Positions 44,090-54,933 of a DNA stretch of 64,000 nucleotides are shown piece by piece (positions within the stretch are counted from its first letter, which is position 1; every line of letters begins with the position of its first letter). The notes beneath the pieces were generated by a model. That model had not been told where the DNA came from. It worked only from the letters and a program-made list of their open reading frames with translations, and did no database searches. Made by a program: the position numbers and the translations under genes. This DNA is from Seiridium cupressi (lineage: Eukaryota; Ascomycota; Sordariomycetes; Amphisphaeriales; Sporocadaceae). Where the stretch lies: the NCBI GenBank assembly GCA_036674765.1, contig JARVKI010000069.1, forward strand, positions 124,001 to 188,000, read 5' to 3'.

Positions 44090-45167
44090 GGTTTCTTCCT
44101 TCTTTTCCTCCCTTCCCGAAAATTATACTTCTGTCAAGACAGCGGTACGTCGAACCGTGCTGCTGAAGCTACGAAAAATGCCAAAAAAGAACCAAAAAGA
44201 TTTAAAGGTTAGGAAGTTATGTGGTAGTGCAGGTGATTCAGAGTGGACGGCCAACCTCTTGCGACTTTCTTGTCTTCCCCAGAATGATGCTACTAAAGAA
44301 GAACGCCAAGCTTTCCGTTGGAAGCTTGGCCCCGGAGATCTGGCGCTGATCAACACCTGACATCCTGGCAGCTGCAGCTACCCTCGTTTGCTTTCAGTAG
44401 CTTCCAGAAGCTCCAATTGGCTGCAACCCCGAGAAACAGGGTGCCAGATTGCGTGGCCAGGCGCTAAAACGTGCGGCTGCGTAGAACAACCGGCGCGGTT
44501 GCTCGCTGGGCTGGGAGGCGACAGTCGGCAACTGCATTTTGATGTCGTCATACCCTGTCAATTGGCAGTGGTGGTGTCATGCCGCCTGCGCACCTGCATT
44601 CGATCAAGTCTTCGGCCCCGGGTGAAAGCAAAAAACTATGACCACTCAGAAAGTCTTGCCTACCTACATGTACTTTTCCGTAGAGCAGGGAAAACTCCGT
44701 TTTTATATCCTGCCTTGGCGCATCGCCAGGACTAGCTACCCTGAGCGCGAAGGACGAATCCTTCGGGGATTGATGTCTTTTCTTCGAGGCAAGTAGCCAT
44801 GTTAGGTAAAAATGCCCAGTAACCAAACTGTACTGCAATGATGTAGATCTACGTAAGGGAAACGTGTTCTCCTCTCAAAGTGCCACTGGCCAGTAACAGC
44901 CAAGATCTTCTTCAACTTCCCAGCCCAAGTGCTTGCGAACCAGAACATCGGCAGAGACCCACGCTGGCAAATGCCCCGCAAAATCCGTTCCCATGAGTAT
45001 AAATAGACAAGTGCAGAAGTGTCTATCACTCACAAACGGCCCACCTTTAGATATCTCGGTATCTATCCGTGCTCTTCTAACTATACTTGAAGGTACGCTT
45101 GGACCGACTTGCGCATTCAGAAATTTAGCGCCATATATCCACTCGCGATGCACGAATCCAGCCCCAT
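44090..45167. other. intergenic region
   Basis: Between the aspartic protease fragment start and the kinase-vWA stop. No gene recognised. Confidence 0.45.
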
Positions 45168-48100
45168 TTAGTACTGTCCTACCCGCGATGCCGGCGTGCC
45201 ATGTCGAGAAGCTACTACGTCGAAGGTTTGGGCAGATGACGGTCCTTGAAAAGCCCTGGGCAGGCTCAGTGAATCCATCCTCATCGGGCTGCTTAGCGTC
45301 GGCGTCGATGTGTCGCTACTCAAATAGCTCTGGCTGTCCGATAATGGCACTTCGTCGTCGATGTCATATCTCTCATCCAGACTGCCCAGTATCATCTTGT
45401 ATATGTTCCCATCTGCCGGTTCGTGATCGATGATATCACTACACTTCATGTTAGTATGGTCTTGTAAGTTGATGGATCGAATAGCGACGTACGGTAACCT
45501 TGTGCCGTTCCTTGTGGTCAAGTTCGTGTCCATTCGATCGAGTTCGATTTTCGCGTCTTCATTATCGCCGAAACGCACAAATTGTATGCTAAGGCCTCTG
45601 CTTTCGAGTTGCTTCTTCAATACATCTTTGTCTTGCCATCTCTGGAGCGATGTCACGATCTCATCTGTCACCGTATGCTTTTCTTTCACATCGTGCCAGA
45701 TGCCATCTGTCAGGATAATTAGGGTTAATTTCCTCTTTTTCTTCTTGGATTTCGTCGCCCAGTGATCGAGAATATCCTTAAGTACGTATCGGATGTCCTC
45801 AGGGGTATGCTCGTTTGATCTCGAAGAGCTCGACGTCTCAACAGTACTAGACCTCGAGGGAGCCGCATGTTGGACCGAGTGCGTATTGGTCATCACGGTG
45901 GGTTTAGATGTTGGTTGAGCTGCTTCGGGTTGCTGGGGCCTGTTCTGGTCCATTGCCTCAACAAACTGCTTTGGTTCCTTGAAGGTGCCTACCACCTGCC
46001 GCCGTGAAGTGAAGTAAAGGTCCATGCCGTCATCATCTTGCTTGTAAAGGAATGCTGTGAGGACGGACAGCAGGTCCCTTGCCCAGATCCAGTGCTCGTG
46101 CACTATAACACGTGGTCAGTAATTTGCTCTCCGATCATGCTTGTGCTCAGGAGTAGAAGCAGGTGAGCGGCAAGGTTTGCTCCCAGAAAAGGCCATAAGG
46201 AATGGGAAGGGATTCAAAATATGCTTACTACTCCAGCCATTGTCAATCAAAAAAGCCTACGTTTCAATGAGCATTCCGTAATCGCCCAAGGCGTGCCCTC
46301 TCTTCTGACTTACAATGTCCCTCTCCTTGAAGTAGGTATCAAATTTGTCATAACGATGATCCTTAAACCCCAGCTGATGAGTATTCTCAGGTAGGAGATC
46401 ATCTTTCTGGTCTTGTAAAGCAGTCGCTCGTGGCCGTACTGGAACCTCGGTAGGTGTTTGGATAGACCCGGTGGATTTGCGCTTTCGCCATGAGCCAAAC
46501 ATCTGCCTCATTATAGACCGTGAATCCGATATGCCTCTGGGTCGATTCGTTGACGGGGGCGGATCACTCAGCGAAGGTAATCGAACATTTTGAGGATCCT
46601 TGAGGTTCCCTGATCGGGTCGCCGTCACCAGATCTGGTATGGAAAGGTCTCCAGGTAGCTCAAGGGCCCCCGATACCCACCCAGCTTCTTCGAGAATGAC
46701 TCGAGCTTCGCGATAGTTCGCGCACAACAGATCCGATGTAGATATCCGGTCGTTTGCCTGTGCTGTTTTTTCATCCCATGTCAGGCTATGAGCAGTGCGC
46801 GACGATGAAGCAGGCATCGTGCCCGATCGTGGAGGAGCGGCAGCGAAATGCTCTGCTGGATGCGATACAGGAAGAAGCCCAGCCGTTTCGTTTTCCCTCT
46901 CATCACGACCTCTAAGCGGCACTTCGGTCGCCTCCAGAAAGGCTTTCGACTTGTACTTGTCCCTCCCCTTTTCAGACCCTCTGTTCTCGAGGTGAAACTG
47001 TATCTCAGCGGCCTCTTTCCGTTGCTCCTGATCGATTGCCCTAAGAAAGTGCAGCGGCATTTTATACTTGTAGTGTTTGGCATTCCCGTCCGCGACTTGC
47101 TTGCGCATATCACGCAAGGTAGCAATCATCCTTTCCTTGAGTTTTATAGCATCATCTCGAGATGTGGGACTGCCTTGCAACATGTGATCCTCAACAATCG
47201 TCAAAATTTGCGCAGTGACAGAGTCGGAAGCTCGCAATGACTGCCTCAGATACGTATGCCAATCGCGGACAGCCTGGGATAAGGCGATCCCGTCGTGAAA
47301 TCTATCAATCCCGGAGTCATCAAGCTGCCGAACATGGTGGAATTGCTGAACGCCGCGATGACCGAGCACGACCCACTATACCACCTGGTCAGCGATTGCT
47401 TCTTTGAGTGCGCTTGGTGAATTCTCGAGGTTTAAGCTTGTGTCTCAAAGGGAGGGGGGAGGCTCTCTACTAGCCTAGGCTATAAAAGGGCATGGCACGA
47501 TGCCGATAGTCTGCTTACTGTAGAAGCTTCTGAGAGGACACAACCTAGGGACCAGATATCGAAGCGTTGCGATACCTTCGCTTTTGTTTTGGTTGCAGCT
47601 TCAGGGGCACCTGTTCATGGTTAGCAATGTCTTAACGACTTGGAAACGGGGCACTGCCAACCATAACTAGTAGTACCACCATAAATTTCGATAATCGGCA
47701 GACCATTCACCTTCGCTGCTTCGCTTTTCCGAATGAATTGCGCAAAGCCAGGGTCTGCAATTTTCCAGCCCTTCTGGCGCCCTTCTTCACAGAACAGTAT
47801 ATTTGCCGGCTTGATGTCGCAATGCCAGCTTGTGAAGTTAGTAAAAGTATGGGAATGAGATGATGCCAGTCATAGGGAAGAGTCGGCTTGGTATTACCTA
47901 CCCGTAATATATCCCGCCTTTATCAGCATCAGGATCGTTGATTTCGTGAATTTGGCCGAGGGCAGAAACAACCGCCAGCAAAGCTTCCCAGAACTGCAAA
48001 ATGGCGTCAATAGTGGTCGGGGGAGGCCAACACCGAAAGAACTCGGTAAGATCGTGTGCACCCCACTCCAACAGGAGATGGTACTCTTCCGTCGTGTCAT

Positions 48101-48990
48101 CAAACGCGAACTTCCACCACCCAAAACATTCCAAGATGCCTTCCTTTTCTGCGAGAGCACTATACGCGACTATCTCGTGGTCATATGATTGTTGGTGCTG
48201 AACAACCTTAAGGGTCAACAGTTGCGCCTGAGAGCACATTAGCATTGGCACGCCAGCTTAGAAGTGACATATCCACCTCGCCATATTCAGTTTTGTGAGG
48301 CGTTCGCTTCAGTTTGCTGGCTAAACTGGGCGGAACGCATTCCGAAGGCACTTCAATCATGTAGATGATACTTGTACCGCCCTCTTTCAGAGGAACTTTC
48401 TGGGTGATTGGTAGGATTTTCTTCTTTCCATGATGATACAGCTGGTTGCGGGGTCCGTCTAGGGTAGTATCGGTGCATAGTTGCCATTCCAGTTCGTCAA
48501 AACGTCTGGCAAGCAACCCAGCATCGTCCTCTGGTATCATGAGGTCTGGAAAGACCACATCCTCCAAGTGCGCCCTGACTGAGTGTCCAAGACGGGAGTC
48601 CAATACATCTAGCTCGAAGAATCGATGTATGTGCTTCCCCATGTTCGCGCCTCTGTACTCGAGCTGCAGAAGAATTGCAAAAGTGCGCAGCCAACATTTT
48701 GGGTCTTCTGGATTCGCATGGTTGAGAAGGCTGGACTTCTCGCGGGGATTCTTGTCGATACCGCATACGGCTCGGAGCACATGAACAGCATTGGTACAGC
48801 CGGGCAATTTGGCACCGACACACGGCGACATGAACCAGTCAATGATGCGCTTGGTAATAATGAAATGCCGCTCGTCAATTGCTGACTGGCGTCGTGCTTT
48901 TTGGAGTTGGTGTCGGAAGTCGTCAATTGCTGCTTGCTCTGGCGATGCCGGAGCTTGCGCCCAGACTACGTGTGAAGCCTCGGGGGGCAT
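45168..48990 (-). CDS. protein kinase - von Willebrand A domain fusion
   Basis: Large signalling-type protein, role unknown. Eight exons: 48990-48277, 48227-47902, 47828-47668, 47610-47519, 47375-46314, 46256-46229, 46102-45493 and 45438-45168, giving 1087 aa. After a 195-residue N-terminal region comes a kinase domain (about 196-440): a glycine loop (LKEGGTSIIY), the Lys245 motif LTLKVV, HCDIKPAN (Asp351, Asn356), DPG (372-374, replacing DFG), SAPE (401-404) and FDIWSLGCVL. A charged, partly disordered linker follows. The vWA domain begins at about 786 with IAFLIDNGWSM, then DDDGMDLYFTSR, LTLIILTDGIW, LSIQFVRFGD and DIIDHEPADGNIYKMILGSL. The first intron (49 nt, donor GTGGAT) is the weakest join; all others have good consensus. 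The joint reading frame through all eight exons supports one gene, but a two-gene reading cannot be fully excluded. Confidence 0.82.
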
Positions 48991-50402
48991 GATCACATTC
49001 CGGCCTCTTGCTCGTTCTTGACCATCAGCATACTAGGGTCGTATTTCGTGAGACACGGGGGGTGGGGCTGGAGAGTGCAGAATCGCGTTTCATATAGTAG
49101 GAGATATAGACTGGGGCAGGATTAAGTTCTGGGATTGAGTAGAAACGCCGAGGACGAAATTCGAGCAATTCAGAGTTTGGAAAAGAGAGGAAAACCATGC
49201 GGTGCCGAACGGCAGGCTCGCATCTTTTCCGGTAAGGCTCTGGCTGGGAGAGAAGGCGGGCTGCGAGAGAGGAGGCATGTGTCCAGCCTTCTCTCATAGC
49301 TGGACTTTGATGGACTGCATGCTACAATACTATGCGGGATACCTCGGAGCTGCCCATTCAGATGGCGTCCGTCAAGGAAATTGTGCAATCATAGGCTTGT
49401 ATCCCACTTATATGTCTAGGTCCTGCGGTGTTCAGCTTCATTTAGTGAAGTACGCGATGTATTCGAAAGTCATAGATACATATAGCGAAGGCTGGCGGAG
49501 GGAAACGAGATGTCGATGCACGTCGTAAAGATCCTCCTTGAAAGCGAGCCTCTCAAATGCTTTAGCGACAATGTTGCGACGTTTACCATGAAAATAGACA
49601 TTTTCGCGGCCGCATGATTTTCAGAGGACACAATACTTATTTTCGCAAAGCGCAGCGGTTGTAGACGATCCTGGTTATACCCCCGCTCTTTCTGCGTGCT
49701 CCTGCGTACCATCTACTAGTCGACTGGCAGCCTGCAGGTTTTGCAGAACATTGAGGCCAGCTGACTTGCCTACGCATACAGGTAGCTGTGTTGTACGGGG
49801 TGATCAATGGACCAAAGGCGGCACTCGATTTCGGGTCCCCTACTCAGCCTGAAGAAGTTGCACCAGCACAGATGCGATGCCCTGGTAGACCAGTCGTTGC
49901 CTACCAACTACGAACATTTGTCATAGACACCAGCCGCATCACAGGACGACGGAAATGCTGACCAGCACTACTCCATATATTAATTTGGCAGTGGAAGGTT
50001 CCAAAATCAAGTGTTTCTGCACCCAGCACAAGCCCGCGAGGGGAGGCGGGCTACCTTGCGTAGATGCATATAGCTTTTGGATATCAGATCCTGGCCCTGT
50101 GCTCGGAATGACTTTCCATGTCCCAACACCAGCAAATCGAAAATTTGAATATTTGACAAAGCCCGGTGAGCTGGGCCTGATAATGCCCCAAAAGACGTCA
50201 CAACTGTCACGCGCACTAGATCCAGGTCGGCGCACCGTACCTGGAACACCCGTAAATTAAGGCTACCATTGGAGGCGGAGCAAAGCCACGAACCGGCAGC
50301 CCTTTTGCAGTGCTGCATTCGACTTTCTCAGCCATGTCTGATGGTCTGGTCAATATATAATTAAACCTTCCCGCCACCTACTCGCCAGCCGGTGCGGGTA
50401 TC
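48991..50402. other. 1.4-kb region without a gene
   Basis: Upstream side of the kinase-vWA gene. No recognised coding frame or RNA gene. Confidence 0.45.
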
Positions 50403-50435
50403 TTGTCACCTACGAAGGCTAATTCGACGTACACA

Positions 50436-51116
50436 ATGCACGCCTCTCAACTCATTGCTCGGATCTTCCGCCGCAAGACGATATCTACAGCCGCTGATAG
50501 CGAACCACAAGCGCCCGCCTCCAACTCGGACATCGTGGGGCCGGGATTAGCCCCGTTATCGAGAACCACAACCTCGAATGATGCCTTAATTTCTCCTGCA
50601 TCAAACAGCCGTAACACTCAAGCCGCAACCACGGTTCTGCCGAATCAGAAATCGCCTTCGCCAAAACCCCAACAGACGTGGAGCGGATCACCCAATCTTA
50701 CAGTGCTTCCACCAAGAAGTTCTACGATCCCCAGCAGACCGCCCACACAAGCTTCGCAGGCCAACGGGTCGCCTAGCGCTCCCACAAGCCCCGCTACGGC
50801 AACGAATGCGTTCTCGAGTTACCCACAAGCGGCAGCGGCCCGAACTGGGACGGACGACTCGATAGCACATTCCCACAGGCCGTCGAGAACGTGGAAGATC
50901 AGGAGTGCCGCTAGCTCCAGGGCCCGAGCAGAAGAAGCACAACCCAAGACGGGCGGGTGCACCGAACATTACAGCGTTTACTGTCTCGAATGGGAGGCTT
51001 TGCGGGGGTGGCTTCTACGTACCTTTGACGGGTACGCTTTCGGCGAAACGCCCAACAAAAAAGCTGTGAGAACCCATGGCAACAAATGCTGGCCAAGCGA
51101 ATTTTTTTCTTGCTGA
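50436..51116 (+). CDS. hypothetical low-complexity protein
   Basis: Open frame of 226 aa from the first ATG (50436). I do not recognise it. It begins with a short basic helix (QLIARIFRRKTIS), followed by about 140 residues rich in Ser, Pro, Thr, Ala and Gln with no structure, and then a more ordered C-terminal stretch with TEHYSVYCLEWEALRGWLL. A possible donor just after WLL (GTACCT at about 51018) and an acceptor CTGGTAG at 51131 with a CTGAC branch would swap the last residues for a short basic tail. The frame is longer than expected by chance and the composition is that of a disordered protein, but expression is not shown. Confidence 0.4.
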   Translation: MHASQLIARIFRRKTISTAADSEPQAPASNSDIVGPGLAPLSRTTTSNDALISPASNSRNTQAATTVLPNQKSPSPKPQQTWSGSPNLTVLPPRSSTIPSRPPTQASQANGSPSAPTSPATATNAFSSYPQAAAARTGTDDSIAHSHRPSRTWKIRSAASSRARAEEAQPKTGGCTEHYSVYCLEWEALRGWLLRTFDGYAFGETPNKKAVRTHGNKCWPSEFFSC

Positions 51117-52345
51117 CAATGGCTGGTAGAACGTCGATCACGATTTATACGTATTTACGACACCACGACCATTGAATAAGGTTGGGACTTCTACATAAAT
51201 CACTCTCTGCAAATATGTTCTAACTGCTTCTATAGAAGGATAAGGACGAGATCTACAAGCTTAGATGGGATTACAGTCCGGAAGGCGAAGTACCTGATTG
51301 ACATTGGATGCCTTTATATCTATATATAATCAAATTCTTGTCATTCAGAAACTTTTCTGTTTTCCGCCCATCATGTCTTCTACATAGCTAGTAAAGTCTG
51401 AGCAGATTATGTATATATGGGACATACATCTCGCCGGGGAAATCAGGGTGCCTTACCTTCCGGTTCGACTCGGTCATATAAGTACTACATAATAAATCAG
51501 TAGAAAGCTCTAAATAGTCGTATTTACCTGAGCCTAGTATAGTTAATATATAACGGATTTACATGGCACGAAGTCCGCAGCTTGCAACTCTTTGCATACC
51601 ACTTTGTATCGGGAACCTTAACCCCTCGCGGCACCTTGCTATGTCCATCAGGCGCGCATACAGGCACGCAGCCCAATGAACAGAGCTAAACTACCCCAAA
51701 CGTTGTTCCGATTGCTTCGACGTCTTTTATTGAGTTTCAATCGTGGAAATATTCGCCGCCAGTTGGAAAGCCTTGCTTGACACTATGGATGGTACTCCCC
51801 GCCCCTTGGAGGCGAACCTAGACGAAATTGTGAAGGGGGTGAGCCTGCTCCCTCTGGCTCGGCCTGACCAATGTTCGGTGACTGCAGGAGCTGACCTTGA
51901 CACCCCGAGGCTTCGCCCAGAGGGACTTTGGGCTGACAAGGCTTCTTTGGTGGCATAAAAAAATGGAGAAGCCGTGCATTTTCAGCTGATGCGAGTAAGT
52001 ACACTTGTCCAGCGCCTCGTCACACGCGATACGTGGCGCAGTAGAGGCTCATGATCGAAACAACCTCAAAAATGGCAGGCCACTTTTGGGGGGCTGAACA
52101 TTCGGGCTGCGTCACGAGGCCGTGTAAATAATTCCGCGCCCTTGCAGTTTAGCCTAGCTTACAGTAAAGCAGCAATAAGAACAAGCGCTGTCTTCGTTAT
52201 TGTTTACGAGTGAGCTTATGCCCACTAAGACGCTACTGATTCTACCACTCCTTGGATATCTTCATTTGGCCTCACTTACACTTTCTCTTTTTGGCTAAGA
52301 AAATAATATTCGAACATTTCCAGCTACGCATACAACAGCAACCTA
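51117..52345. other. intergenic region
   Basis: A/T-rich part at about 51130-51560 with many TATATA words, then ordinary DNA. A 71-codon open frame at 51743-51958 has no recognised feature. No gene called. Confidence 0.4.
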
Positions 52346-54491
52346 ATGGCTACAAATGACCATGTTGCAAAATTTAATAGGTGTTATGCGAATGCGGACA
52401 AATATCCATTGAACCTGTCCCAGTATGGCTCAAACAATGGCGCCTTGCTAGCTCACCGGCGCCTGCTTAAGGAAAATGCTGCAAATTTATTTCTCATGAA
52501 GAGCGACATTGTAGCATTAGAGCTCAAAAAGGCCGATGCGCCTGAAAACTCAAGTATACCAATCCGAGATCCGCAATTTTCATGCAATCCTAATCAAAAC
52601 ACAGTTCCTCTGAAGAGATACCGAACAGATGACGAGGTCAACTCATGGCTCTCGAGACCAGATCCAGCCGGAAATACTACTGCCTCTGATATCCGGTGTA
52701 GGTTCATGTAGGCTGTGAAATTCATTTCCTGTCACCTTCACGAGGACTGATTTGACATAGCTTCATTCAGGCTGCGAGTAGCCAAGCCAAACTCAACTTG
52801 ACTCTGTCACACGCCAAGTCGATCTTCACATACTTCCAGGTGACACCAAGCTACATAGATTTTATTTCTGTTTTCACTGTCAACCGAAGTGACGAGGCAG
52901 ATGTTTCCGATTTACGATTCAGCAGTTTCCGGGAGCGAGTCCGTCTCGGTGCGCATAGCAACTGCTTATCTCTACCACACTTGGCTCTCTCAGGAAGAGC
53001 CTTTCAGCTGAGCTATAATCTCAAATGTGTTTCCAACACGACGAGGGAGAGCCCTACAGGGTGGTCTAGAGTAGCCAATACCCCCGAGGAATGGCAATGG
53101 TCAACGCGGTATGTACATAAGAGTGTGCTATTTTCATTTTTTATGCTCCCTTGAAAAGTGAGATGCTCGATTCTTCCAGTGTGGATAGGCTCTCATTTGG
53201 AGCTACACTTCGATTCATTGTCGAAAAGTTGAAGAAACTAACACGTTTCTTGAAATACAGTCAGGCAGTCTTTCATCATCAGTTCGACATGAAAGAAGGT
53301 ACTACACTGTGGATTCTGACAGCAGCCCGAAATTACCTACAGAAACGTGTGCAGAAATTAGTAGGACAAAATGGTGAGAACCAAATAAGTTGTAGCATAG
53401 GCATTTGGCTCAATCCGCTCTTATAGGCACACAAATGGCATCCTCCACAAATGATGAGGACAACCTTCAGCCAAGATCGGAGGATCGCTCTTTCTCAACA
53501 CCGGGGAAGAGCTTCATATCCAGCCTCTCGGTACACTTGGTGATTGCGCAGTACGCGAGCGAGGACTGGAGGGGATACCTTCGATGGCTCGAGCAAATGC
53601 TTGAGAAAAAGGTTGGCCCATCCCTTTCCTAAAGCTTCTCCAAGTTAACCAGGCTCCTACGCAGACCAAAGAAGTTTTAATAAGCGAGAAATACAACCCT
53701 CGCGAATTCGACTTGATCAATGTCCAGATCATGGAAGATAAAACGAACAGGGCGGCGATGACGCTCACTGCCAATGCTAAAGTATTGGAGTCGTTGGCAG
53801 ACTTCTATGAAGGTCTCATGCAGAATGACAATTTCGAGCTGCGTGATGAGCTCGACTGCAAAACTGCCATAGCGGATTTCTTGGTTCAGCTTCGAGATTA
53901 CATATATGACATGAACATGTTCTCGGAAAGAGCTCACCTTTTAGCAAAGATCACTGCTGATCGCAAGACCTTGGTACGCCAGCCCGAACACCTGTCTTGC
54001 CTCAATACTGATGATGTCCTCGGCAGGTCCAGGAGCGCCTCCAGACTAGGGCGTCGGATCGCGTTGAGAAGTTGACGATCCAGCAGCAGATGGAAGCGAA
54101 AATAATGAGAGTCATCGCGGTACTCACTCTGATATATCTACCGGCGACTTTTGTTTCCGTATTTGATCCCAACACCTACCCTTTGAAAGTTCATGACTGA
54201 TCAAGGACCCAGACTTTTTTCAGCACCGATGTCGTCAAATATCAAACCGATGGGGACAATCCAGAAAGTTCAACAGACACGAGTAGCCAGTCCCCGCCTG
54301 ACTACACTTCATATTCGGCACTCGCGCTTGAGCGCTGGTTTGAGGTCACGGTACCTCTCACTCTCCTGACCTTTGCCGTTGCTCTCGGATGGTACTATTG
54401 GTATGAACCCGCAAAGAAGGCCATCAAAGAGTACAGGAGAGGCAATAGTCGGCACCGAACCGACTCAGAAAAGCAACTACTGCCTGTGTAA
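52346..54491 (+). CDS. CorA-like two-TM membrane protein
   Basis: Fungal relative of CorA magnesium channels; transport is not proved. Seven exons: 52346-52707, 52761-53108, 53261-53373, 53427-53611, 53665-53973, 54027-54158 and 54213-54491, giving 575 aa. Joins restore DIRCRFIFIQA, WSTRQAVFHHQFD, EKKTKEVLIS and TLVQERLQTRASD. The C-terminal part has a long helix with QQQMEAKIMRVIAVLTLIYL, then LPATFVSTFFSTDVVKY and a second segment WFEVTVPLTLLTFAVALGWYY. The order matches the family, but the GMN motif that follows TM1 in true CorA channels is absent. A signature of this fungal subgroup, IYLPATFVSTFFSTD, is present. The third intron-exon join (152-nt intron ending ATACAG) is less certain than the rest. 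Confidence 0.84.
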
Positions 54492-54933
54492 AGCATTATG
54501 GCCTATAATTGAGGGGTGATGGCGTTCAGGAGTTAGTATTCAGACATACGTAGAGTTGTATCATACGGCTGTTTGCCATTGCGAAATGGCGAACTACTTT
54601 TCTTTTGTGGAGGGACATCTTCAGGTGATGAGCAGGCTAGAGTTTATTGTAAGTATTTGTACCTCAGTGCTAAAGAACGCTTCGCTTCTTCAATCGAGTA
54701 CCGCTGAAAAAAAACTCCATGTGAGATTGTAAGCATAGTTCCAGTGCTCCAGACCTTAGTAAGGCTGCTTTTACATTTGATACAAGCCAATTTTGGATCG
54801 CAAGACAACAGACACAAAAGCCAAGCCCGTTATTCCTGACTCGTTACTGGGTATCAGAACAAGAAGGGGTATTTGAAATACAGCCAAACTTTTGGTCTCC
54901 TCTGACTACGTATACTCGTATTCCTACAACGTC
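54492..54933. other. intergenic region between convergent genes
   Basis: Contains the 3' UTRs of the CorA-like gene and the OPT transporter gene. Nothing else seen. Confidence 0.5.

Noticed and set aside
47480..47490. TATAAAA word as a promoter
   Set aside because: It lies inside an intron of the kinase-vWA gene, not near a start.
51743..51958. 71-codon open frame
   Set aside because: Too short, no start context or family.
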